Made by a program: the position numbers and the translations under genes. A stretch of 28,675 bases of DNA, taken from the IMG/VR virus record IMGVR_UViG_3300009194_000040, positions 1 through 28,675 of that record. The stretch is one strand, 5' to 3'. The notes under the pieces are model-generated. The model had not been told where the DNA came from and searched no databases. It saw only the letters and a list, made by a program, of their open reading frames with translations. Of this stretch, positions 1-6,700 are shown in pieces (positions within the stretch are counted from its first letter, which is position 1; the number at the start of each line of letters is the position of its first letter). Source of the DNA: a virus.

Positions 1-1125
1 GGCCGGGGCGGCGGTGGGGACCTTGGCGCTGATGGCAGCGGCAACGGCCTTGGCGACGATGCTCTCGATGGACGAGGCATCCAAAGTAGCGGTCGGCGCA
101 GTAGGAGCGGCAGCCACCACGGCGTTGGAATCAGTCATTTTGTGTGGTGTCTGCTGTGATGTCGGCGCGGTTGTCGCGCCATCGACGGCAGCGGGAGTGC
201 TGATCGTCGAAATCTTGTCTTCAGGCTCGGAGAGTTCTTCTTCCTCTTCGATCTGGGCGGCCAGCGCCTTGAACCAGTCACGGCCGGCGGCACCGCCCCA
301 AAGGTTAGCGGCCACGTCGGCCGGGGTGTCGGCTTCGGCCTCGAGGAAGCGCTCATTGCGAGCCCACCAGGCCACAGCCTTCTTCACCTTCTCAACGCTG
401 GGCTCTTCGCCCTTGGCCAGATTGCGGGCGTCGATCACGGTGGCCTCCTCGAGGCCGTCCCCACCGAGGCCGTCTTCATACTGCCGGATGCCGCGCTCGA
501 GGTTGCGGCGAACGGTCGGAGGCGCCGTCTTGGTCACCGCCCGCGGATGCCAACAGGCAGCCATGGCCAGCATTTCGGTCATGCTGTCAGCCAGGCCGAA
601 AGCCACGGCTTCCTGCGCGGTGAACCATGTCTCGGACGTCATGGCCGCCCGGATCTGCGCCACCGGCTTTCCGGTGCGCTTGGAATAGATGCCGGCCAGA
701 ACCTCGGCGTGCTGATCTAAGGCCGCGGCCATCTTGCGCATATCGTCGGCCGTACCGGCAACCATGCCGGACGGGTCGTGAATCATGAACAGCGCCGCAT
801 CGGCGATCTCCACGGTGTCGCCGGCCAGAGCGATGATTGAAGCGATTGAGGCCGCGATGCCGACCACCCGGGTGGTCACCTGCGCATTACGGCCGCGCAG
901 CATATTGTAGATAGCCAGGCCGTCCCAGACGTTGCCGCCGGGGCTGTTGATCTCGACCACCAATGGCCCGGGGCCCACAGACTGCAGAGCATCGGAGAAG
1001 GCCTTGGCCGAAACACCGGATCCACCGAACCAGTCTTCGCCGATCTGGTCGAAGATCTGGATCATGGCGGGCTCAGTCGCCGCCGCTCTGGGCTGGTAGG
1101 AAAGCCAGTTTGTGACCTTGGTCAT
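1..1125 (-). CDS. ClpP-like prohead maturation protease, 3' end cut by window edge
   Basis: This is a serine protease of the ClpP/crotonase fold used by tailed phages to mature the prohead. Counting from the ATG at 1125, SPGG lies at residues 61-64, the nucleophile is Ser93 in GIAAS, the histidine is His116 in MIHDPS and the aspartate is Asp180 in EAVAFGLAD. This is the full ClpP Ser-His-Asp order. After about residue 200 the sequence becomes Ala/Glu/Thr/Ser rich and of low complexity, as expected for a scaffold-like tail (inference). The frame is open to base 1, so at least 375 codons are present and the end is missing. The ATG overlaps the portal stop as ATGA, so it is probably translationally coupled. 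The position after terminase and portal matches the lambda A-W-B-C order. Confidence 0.9.
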   Translation of the reverse strand, partial: MTKVTNWLSYQPRAAATEPAMIQIFDQIGEDWFGGSGVSAKAFSDALQSVGPGPLVVEINSPGGNVWDGLAIYNMLRGRNAQVTTRVVGIAASIASIIALAGDTVEIADAALFMIHDPSGMVAGTADDMRKMAAALDQHAEVLAGIYSKRTGKPVAQIRAAMTSETWFTAQEAVAFGLADSMTEMLAMAACWHPRAVTKTAPPTVRRNLERGIRQYEDGLGGDGLEEATVIDARNLAKGEEPSVEKVKKAVAWWARNERFLEAEADTPADVAANLWGGAAGRDWFKALAAQIEEEEELSEPEDKISTISTPAAVDGATTAPTSQQTPHKMTDSNAVVAAAPTAPTATLDASSIESIVAKAVAAAISAKVPTAAPA

Positions 1126-2657
1126 GTCGTCTTCGATCTAGGTTTCCGCTTTTTCGGCGCCTTGGCAATAACCTGCTGACTAGGTTCAGCCGGGATTTCT
1201 TCAGGCATGGCGCCGGTGGGCTCGACCTCGGGCGTCGGCTCGGCCGGTTCAGGCGCGATTGGGAGCTTCTGGGCGGTCGAGATCTCGGAGACGTCGATGC
1301 CGTACTTCACGGCCAGATCCCGGATGTGCTTGGCCTGCTGCGCCTTGGCCTCGAGGGCTGAGCGCCAGTCGATGCCGCGGGCGCCGTAAATCTCGTCGTA
1401 GGTCGTCACACCGGCCTCGAGCTCGGCGAGCTGGGCGGCCGAATTGCGGCCGACGTCGACATTGGGTGCACGGGGAGCCTGAATCGCCACCTCGTACCAG
1501 TCATCCGGCGAATCCTGCAGGCTGGGGTCGACGCGGATGGCGTACTCCATGACGTACTCCCAGATCCTACGGGCAGCCGAGGCCATCACCTGGTGCCGGC
1601 TGCGGAACCAGACCGACGACATATCGAGAGCGCCGCGGTACACGGTGCCCTGCATTCCCTCGGGGAAAACCAGAACGTAGGGGATGCCAACACCGGCACA
1701 CACCTTCTCGGTGAGCTGGCGCCAGTATTCCCTCATGTTGACGTTGGGGCGGTCGGCTTGAAACTGCTCGAACTCGTCGCCGCTCTTGAGAACCTTGACG
1801 GTCGAACCGAACACGTTCTCGTAGTAGGTCTGTGCCGTGCCCTGTGAACCAGCCACACCGGAGCGCAGGCTGGTGGCCTGCACCTCGCCTGAGGCCGTCT
1901 TGATGACCTGGGCCACGCTCGAGGCGAGCTTGCAGCTTTCCATCTCGAGCTTCTGCAGGTCGTCAAGATCGTGCAGGTCATTGATCACGCATGCAACGAA
2001 CGGCAGGCCGCGGAGCTGGCCAGCACGCTGGGCCTCGTAGATGTGAATGATCGAGTCGGACGAGATAGAGCGGATGTCCTGGAGCTGGCCCTGCTGCGAT
2101 TCCTGCCCGATGTAGTAGGACAAGGCCCGGCCGGTCTTAGTGTCGAACCGGACGCCATCGAACACGTCGACGTCGTTCTCCTTGCCATTCGGCGTAGCCA
2201 CCTGCTGCGGCTCAATGAGCTGCAGCCGCGGGCGCCCGGAGTCGCCCTTGGTCAAGAGGATAAAGGATTCGCCGTCGTAGAACCAACCGCGGGCAGCCAA
2301 TGACATCAGGGTGCCGAACGATTGCCGGCTGCCGATGTCCGGGTAACGGCACCAGGTATCCCACCAACGCTTCGCCCGGAGGTTCCAGTCGGGATCCGAG
2401 CTGGCCGGTTGAACCGAGAAATTGCTGCCGACGGTGTAGTTCTCGAATAGGTCACCGAGGCGGTTCATCACCGCGTTATTCTGCTCGAAGAACCGGCTTT
2501 TCCGCACAATCTGCTGCCGGGTCGAGGCCGTGACATCGAACCGGACCGAGGTGTAGGACGTATCGAGGAACGAACGGCGGATTGAATTGGCCGCCCCCTC
2601 GTAACGATCAACGGGCTGTGACCTGAGCTTCTGCAGGATGTTGGCGAAGATTCCCAT
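1122..2657 (-). CDS. Portal protein, lambda gpB-like
   Basis: The 511-residue product is a phage portal protein of the lambda gpB type, which forms the ring at the capsid vertex through which DNA is packaged and ejected. It shows the family pattern: an N-terminal region with RSRFFEQNNAVMNRLGDLFE, then NFSVQP, a WWDTW segment, and a central GVGIPYVLVFPEGMQGTVYRGA-like stretch, here near residues 325-345. The last 50 residues are Pro/Glu rich and then basic (KKRKPRSKTT), probably a disordered tail. Length fits the family. The gene starts in a TGATG overlap with the preceding small gene and ends in an ATGA overlap with the protease. No Shine-Dalgarno sequence is seen, so coupling is likely. Confidence 0.9.
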   Translation of the reverse strand: MGIFANILQKLRSQPVDRYEGAANSIRRSFLDTSYTSVRFDVTASTRQQIVRKSRFFEQNNAVMNRLGDLFENYTVGSNFSVQPASSDPDWNLRAKRWWDTWCRYPDIGSRQSFGTLMSLAARGWFYDGESFILLTKGDSGRPRLQLIEPQQVATPNGKENDVDVFDGVRFDTKTGRALSYYIGQESQQGQLQDIRSISSDSIIHIYEAQRAGQLRGLPFVACVINDLHDLDDLQKLEMESCKLASSVAQVIKTASGEVQATSLRSGVAGSQGTAQTYYENVFGSTVKVLKSGDEFEQFQADRPNVNMREYWRQLTEKVCAGVGIPYVLVFPEGMQGTVYRGALDMSSVWFRSRHQVMASAARRIWEYVMEYAIRVDPSLQDSPDDWYEVAIQAPRAPNVDVGRNSAAQLAELEAGVTTYDEIYGARGIDWRSALEAKAQQAKHIRDLAVKYGIDVSEISTAQKLPIAPEPAEPTPEVEPTGAMPEEIPAEPSQQVIAKAPKKRKPRSKTT

Positions 2658-3100
2658 CAGGTGATTCCCGTTCTAAAGGTGCCTTCGCGTCGGAAGTTCG
2701 AGAAGTCACCGCCGTAGGACGTGGCCGCGATCAGCACCACGGTCATCAGCTTGTTGTAGATCTGGGCGTCGGTCGGGTTGGAGATGCCATCCTGGCCGAG
2801 GTAATACACGGCCAGATCGTAGTCGTTCAGCAGGCTTTCCCACATCTCGACCATCTCGGAAGGCGTCGGGCCGCCCTTGCCGGGCTCGGCAAACTCGACC
2901 GACACATCCGAGGATGATGTCGACCGGACAATCTGGCCGGACTCGATGACCGAGGATGCCGCGATGGACTTGGCCGACAGGGCAGCCAGAAGCGTCGAAC
3001 CTCCGAGGGCCGAGTAAACGGCCCGCAGGTAGGAGCGCTTGATGGCAACGGTGAACGTAAACACCCGGCGGGAGAATGCATCTTCCGGGTACCGGTGCAA
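2657..3100 (-). CDS. Small protein between terminase and portal, possible head-tail joining protein
   Basis: I do not recognise a family. The 147-residue product has a basic N-terminus, an Ala/Ser-rich middle and a C-terminal half with MVEMWESLLNDYDLAV and a hydrophobic YNKLMTVVLIAATSYGG segment. It sits between the large terminase and the portal, where lambda encodes the head-tail joining protein gpW, so a joining or adaptor role is a positional guess only. The frame has a TTG at 3100, 15 bases after the terminase stop, and a GTG at 3064 (VFTFTVAIKRS). Neither has a clear ribosome binding site, so the start is uncertain. It ends in a TGATG overlap with the portal gene. Confidence 0.6.
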   Translation of the reverse strand: MHRYPEDAFSRRVFTFTVAIKRSYLRAVYSALGGSTLLAALSAKSIAASSVIESGQIVRSTSSSDVSVEFAEPGKGGPTPSEMVEMWESLLNDYDLAVYYLGQDGISNPTDAQIYNKLMTVVLIAATSYGGDFSNFRREGTFRTGIT

Positions 3101-3115
3101 TAGGTTAGCAGAACA

Positions 3116-4963
3116 TCATGTTTCGGCGGCCTGCACTAAGTCATTCCACAGCATCACTATTGCAAGCTGCATGATCTCGCAGTCGTGCAGGTGGTCCGGC
3201 CACTTCTGGTTGCGCTTAGTCCAGACGTGTTTGATCCGGCCCGCACGGTTGGCCACCGGCCGGAGCTGGTGGCTGTCGAGATGGCGCCAATACAGCTCCT
3301 GGTCGGCAAGGTAGGCGCCTTCGGCCTCGAGCACCGGAGGTGTCGGGCAGACTCCCCACTCCCGGTCGATGTCGCCTTTGCGCAGGCGGGAGAGCATATC
3401 GCGCAGGTGCTCGGTGTCGAACACCAGGAGGGGTTGCACCACGTCGGTGCGCATCGAGGATGACGTCGACAGGCCGAACGGGTGCACAGTGCCGCTCTGG
3501 GCCGTGAACCGGGCGCCGGTCTCCCGGCCCTTCAGCGGCAACCACCCGATGATCATCGGCTTGCGCAGGCCCCCTTCGGGCGGGTACCGGAGGCCGCACG
3601 GGTAGGTGATCGGGTTGGATGTGATCGTCGAATAGGCGCCACAGGCATCGTACACCGCCTGCGTGTTGAAGCCCGAGTCGATGCCGACATCCATGTCGTG
3701 CACCTCGAGCGCAATCTGCACCCGCCGGAGGGCTGCGAAATCATCGGCATGGCCCGCGGCGATCAGCGTGGAGTTGCCGTCCTTCCATTCCCGGCACACC
3801 CACCACAGGAACGGCGCCACGGCCTGCACGTCTGCGGTCAGGTAGCGCCGGCCGCCATCGAGCTTCACCTCGACCGATGTCTCCGGGCGCTCCTGCTGCA
3901 CGTCCTGCTGCTCCCAAGGCTCGGCTAGATTTCCATTGATGAAGCCCTGCAGGCCGCCCATCGACTGCTTGGCCTCGATGAAAGCCACGGCGAGGTGGCC
4001 CCAGGTGCATTTCCGGTCGGGGCTGTAGAGGCTTGACAGGTGATAGGAGCGCACGCCGGGCAGCGCCCCGGGATTCTCGGGGATCCACCGGCCATGGCGC
4101 AGCGCTGCCACCTTGTGGGCGTCGCTGATCTTGCCCTGGCAGAGCTGGCAGACGTAATGCGCCGAGGCCCGAATCTTTGAGAGGTCGTGCTTGCCGTCCT
4201 CGGTCTTGTGGTCCTCCCAGGTCACCTGGCGCCACTCCAGTCGGATGTATTCCTTGCAGTGCGGGCACGGCAGGTAGAACCGCCGCTGGTCGCCGCGGAG
4301 GAAGCGCTGCCAGATCCGGCCTTCGACCACAGTGGGCGTCGAGGTCATGAAGGCCTTCGACGATGAGAACGATTTGAGGCGCTGCTCGGCCAGGTCGAGC
4401 GCGTCGGCTTCCTTGGCCGTAGCCTCGGCGAACTTGTCCACCTCGTCGGCGATCAGCACCCGCACCGGGCGGCTGGCTAGGTTGGCCGGGCTGTTGGATC
4501 CGACAAAGGTCAGCGTCGACCGCGTGAAGTTCTGCTCGAGGTTGGTGATCTTGTCGGCCTCGGCCGGGAAGCATTCCAACATGGCCGGGCTGTCCTCGAG
4601 CATTGGGAGCCACCGACTCTTCGAGAATGATCGAGCTAGGTTCTCGGTCGGCATCAGCCACAACGCCGGGCTCGGCTCGTTGGCGATCAGCCAGGCCAAA
4701 CCGGCCATCAGGGTGGTCGTCTTCGAGGTCTGCGATCCCCAGCAGAGCGTCACCTCTGAGACCGATGTGTCCTTCCAGCATTCCATCGGCTCCCGGGTGT
4801 ACGGTCTCACCGATGTGCTGAATGGGCCCGGGTGCTCGGTTTGCCGGGCGGTCAGCCGCAGGTTGGCCTCGGACCATTCGACCACCGTCTGCACCGGGGT
4901 CGGCTTGTAGAGGTTGCGCCGGTAGTCGAGCAGGTTGCGCTGCAAATCAGTCAGGCTTTCCAT
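3116..4963 (-). CDS. terL: Terminase large subunit, gpA family
   Basis: This 615-residue protein is the DNA-packaging ATPase and nuclease of the lambda gpA family. A deviant Walker A, GSQTSKTT, lies at residues 76-83. Walker B is LIADE at 170-174. Two cysteine pairs (CPHC at 233-236 and CQLC at 272-275) form the zinc-ribbon insert typical of this family. The C-terminal half has an RNase H-like nuclease region with an aspartate-rich MDVGIDSGFN motif and further acidic residues. Length is normal. The ATG lies inside the end of the small-terminase gene (13-base overlap, different frame). It lacks a Shine-Dalgarno sequence. It acts with the product of the upstream gene at the portal. Confidence 0.95.
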   Translation of the reverse strand: MESLTDLQRNLLDYRRNLYKPTPVQTVVEWSEANLRLTARQTEHPGPFSTSVRPYTREPMECWKDTSVSEVTLCWGSQTSKTTTLMAGLAWLIANEPSPALWLMPTENLARSFSKSRWLPMLEDSPAMLECFPAEADKITNLEQNFTRSTLTFVGSNSPANLASRPVRVLIADEVDKFAEATAKEADALDLAEQRLKSFSSSKAFMTSTPTVVEGRIWQRFLRGDQRRFYLPCPHCKEYIRLEWRQVTWEDHKTEDGKHDLSKIRASAHYVCQLCQGKISDAHKVAALRHGRWIPENPGALPGVRSYHLSSLYSPDRKCTWGHLAVAFIEAKQSMGGLQGFINGNLAEPWEQQDVQQERPETSVEVKLDGGRRYLTADVQAVAPFLWWVCREWKDGNSTLIAAGHADDFAALRRVQIALEVHDMDVGIDSGFNTQAVYDACGAYSTITSNPITYPCGLRYPPEGGLRKPMIIGWLPLKGRETGARFTAQSGTVHPFGLSTSSSMRTDVVQPLLVFDTEHLRDMLSRLRKGDIDREWGVCPTPPVLEAEGAYLADQELYWRHLDSHQLRPVANRAGRIKHVWTKRNQKWPDHLHDCEIMQLAIVMLWNDLVQAAET

Positions 4964-5580
4964 GGGTCGGTATTGTGAAGGGTTTTTAGCGCCACCTCTT
5001 GCACCCAGCGGGAGAGCTCGCGCTCGGCGTGCTCCGGGTCGTGCGGTGCGATACGGCCGGAGAGTTGCTTCGGCATGGCCTTGAGAAGCGATGACACGGC
5101 GCCGTCGTGCTCCTGCATGACCTTGCGCACCCAGTCGCCGGAGACCAGGCGCCGTTCCTTCTCGGCCTGGGCGATCACCTCGTCCCGGGATGACGTCAGG
5201 TTCTTTGCCGCGGTGGCGTGGATGGCCACCAGTCGGGCTGCATCGGCCCGGCGGCCGCGGAGGGCTTGGACGGCAAGATCATAGGCCGCACGCTCGATCT
5301 CCTTCTGCCGCTCATAGGCGCCCTGCGGCGAGTCGGTGGCCGCGGTTGCGGTGTCGACAGGCTGCGCGGCTTCCTCGGGCCTGTAGGGGCCTTCCTGCTC
5401 AATGGCGGGGTCTTCCTGCTCCGAGGCAGTGGGCGGGGTGTTCCTGGCCCGAGCCCTCACGTTCTTCTGGCGCCAAGCGTCGGCGGCTTCTGCGCTGTCG
5501 AGCGGCATCCCACGGGAGACAAGCTGGGTGACGTAGCCTGAGGTTAGGCCAGAGTGCATTCGGTATTCCTTCTGGGTCAT
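4951..5580 (-). CDS. terS: Terminase small subunit-like protein
   Basis: The 209-residue product probably recognises the packaging site. The N-terminus (YRMHSGLTSGYVTQLVSRGMPLDSAEAADAWR) resembles the winged-helix start of Nu1-like small terminases. A Pro/Glu-rich linker follows at roughly residues 45-90, then a long charged alpha-helical region with two Arg/Ala-rich helices, and a C-terminal helix that may contact the large subunit. The gene immediately precedes and overlaps the gpA-type terminase, which is the main support. It starts with ATG in an ATGA overlap with the preceding small gene and has no clear Shine-Dalgarno site. Confidence 0.75.
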   Translation of the reverse strand: MTQKEYRMHSGLTSGYVTQLVSRGMPLDSAEAADAWRQKNVRARARNTPPTASEQEDPAIEQEGPYRPEEAAQPVDTATAATDSPQGAYERQKEIERAAYDLAVQALRGRRADAARLVAIHATAAKNLTSSRDEVIAQAEKERRLVSGDWVRKVMQEHDGAVSSLLKAMPKQLSGRIAPHDPEHAERELSRWVQEVALKTLHNTDPWKA

Positions 5581-5801
5581 GGCTTCAAGGCGTTGCGGAT
5601 CTCGTCGGGCATCATCGAATCAGGCAGCGTGGCTGCGTACTGCAGCGCCCGGAACACGCCGTCCCGGCGGCTGTCGCGCTCGTTGGGCACGCAATAGGCC
5701 ACAAGCTGCTCGGGCGGGGTGCCCCGCTTCATCAAACGAATGAACCACGCGGTGTTCGCCAGGCCGTACTGGTCGATCAAGAACTTAATGTGTTGTGGCA
5801 T
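5577..5801 (-). CDS. Small protein upstream of terminase, unknown
   Basis: This 74-residue protein is not recognised. It is mostly helical by appearance, with an amphipathic N-terminal half (QHIKFLIDQYGLANTAWFIRLMKRG) and an Arg/Asp-rich middle. It has no cysteine pairs or membrane segment. It heads the packaging operon and overlaps the small terminase by ATGA. The ATG follows a 73-base gap and an A/C-rich leader (CAATACAATAAAAAAG), without a Shine-Dalgarno sequence. The gap is one of few in the window, so transcription may start here. A packaging accessory role is only a positional guess. Confidence 0.65.
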   Translation of the reverse strand: MPQHIKFLIDQYGLANTAWFIRLMKRGTPPEQLVAYCVPNERDSRRDGVFRALQYAATLPDSMMPDEIRNALKP

Positions 5802-5874
5802 CTTTTTTATTGTATTGTCGACTTACTCACTCGGGAAGGAAGGGGTCTCGCGTTCACCTGTTTCTGGGAGCTGG
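5802..5874 (-). promoter_or_regulatory. Gap before packaging genes, possible promoter
   Basis: This 73-base gap contains TACAAT on the minus strand about 11 bases before the ATG at 5801, a 5/6 match to a sigma-70 -10 box. The hexamer 17 bases upstream (TTCCCG) is a poor -35. A transcript from this box would be nearly leaderless. It is listed because the gap separates a regulator from the packaging genes. The promoter call is weak. Confidence 0.25.
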
Positions 5875-6252
5875 TCAGGAGACTCCTTGACTTGTTGTGT
5901 TTGATGATAACGGGTTGTTATTGTTTAACAATAGCCGCTGTTCGTGTAGAAACTGCTCGTGCCCTTTTGCAATTATGTAAGCAACAGAACCGCGGGCCAC
6001 ACCGCAGGCCTTGGCGACATCTTCGAGTGTTAAACCACGGTCGCGCAACACATATGCCTTTCGACATATTTCCGGTGTGTGTACAGTAGTTGTCACGAGG
6101 TAGTCTGTTTCCGTGGTGTCGATGACATCACCGTCCTCGTTGACCTTGACGCTGGCCGGGTATGACATCCACCCGCGTTTAACTGCTCGAGCAACGAGGA
6201 ATCGGGCTTCAGCCAGAAGCATCGCATTGGTGACTGTAGATTTAAGAATCAT
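5875..6252 (-). CDS. Helix-turn-helix protein, putative regulator
   Basis: The 125-residue product has an N-terminal helical region (residues 8-30), a short acidic beta-like stretch, and a clear helix-turn-helix at about 67-97 (YVLRDRGLTLEDVAKACG, then VARGSVAYIIAKG) of the Hin/sigma-4-like type. The C-terminus is Asn/Ser rich and probably disordered. It lies between the replication genes and the packaging genes, so it could control late or packaging transcription (inference). The start is an ATG in an ATGA overlap with the zinc-finger gene upstream. The last part is relatively AT-rich compared with its neighbours. Confidence 0.7.
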   Translation of the reverse strand: MILKSTVTNAMLLAEARFLVARAVKRGWMSYPASVKVNEDGDVIDTTETDYLVTTTVHTPEICRKAYVLRDRGLTLEDVAKACGVARGSVAYIIAKGHEQFLHEQRLLLNNNNPLSSNTTSQGVS

Positions 6253-6554
6253 AGAAGTGATGGTTGAATATGTACTGCGAAAGTGTGCTTCTGCTGTTTG
6301 TTACCGATGATAGCGAATATGCGCTTGCGGTGTTGTGAGCCTGAATATCCGGGGTGACATACGCAAGCGAAACGGCCGTCATTCCAGATGATCAGGTGGT
6401 TACCGCCTTTGTCCTGGCCGGCCTCGTGACAGGCTGGGCAACGGCCAACAAAGCCACCCGATTGTTTGCGGAGGTTACCGACAAGGTTGAGCTGGAGGCC
6501 TGGAATGCCGTGGTCGACCTGTGGGGCGGATGGGGCGGATATTTTGAAACTCAT
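6249..6554 (-). CDS. Zinc-finger protein resembling a primase CHC2-type domain
   Basis: The 101-residue protein has Cys39-x2-Cys42-His43 and, after a short beta stretch (HLIIWNDGRFAC), Cys64-x-Cys66-His67. This is the arrangement of primase-type zinc ribbons that bind single-stranded template DNA. It is encoded just downstream of the PrimPol/SF3 gene but separated from it by an inverted-repeat cluster, part of which lies in its own first codons (SAPSAP). It may supply a template-recognition module in trans for the primase (inference). The ATG at 6554 has no Shine-Dalgarno site and an A/C-rich leader. Confidence 0.7.
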   Translation of the reverse strand: MSFKISAPSAPQVDHGIPGLQLNLVGNLRKQSGGFVGRCPACHEAGQDKGGNHLIIWNDGRFACVCHPGYSGSQHRKRIFAIIGNKQQKHTFAVHIQPSLL

Positions 6555-6694
6555 TGTGGTTGTAGATGCAGAATAGTCGATTTTTAGGAGCCATTAAGAG
6601 TTGGAAATTGCCGCCCCATCCGCCCCACATTGCATTTTCGTCAATGCTGGCGGGCCTAAAGTGTGGGGCGGATCTTTTTCGTATCCGCCCCACA
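6520..6694. repeat. Inverted GC-rich repeat cluster, candidate replication origin
   Basis: The 12-mer TGTGGGGCGGAT occurs on the plus strand at 6520-6531 and 6662-6673, and its reverse complement at 6618-6629 and 6683-6694. The last two copies form a perfect 12-bp hairpin with the 9-base loop CTTTTTCGT. The outer copies extend to a 19-base perfect inverted repeat, 6520-6538 against 6611-6629. A partial extra unit (GGGGCGGAT) follows at 6532. The cluster spans the 146-base gap after the primase-helicase stop and enters the next gene. There is no T-tract after the hairpin on the minus strand, so it is not a usual terminator. Repeats beside a P4/D5-type primase-helicase suggest initiator binding sites, by analogy. 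Confidence 0.6.
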
Positions 6695-6700
6695 TTTGGG

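Noticed and set aside
6662-6694. Rho-independent terminator after the primase-helicase
   Set aside because: The hairpin is perfect but is not followed by a T-run on the minus strand, and the same 12-mer occurs in two further copies nearby, which fits a binding-site cluster better.
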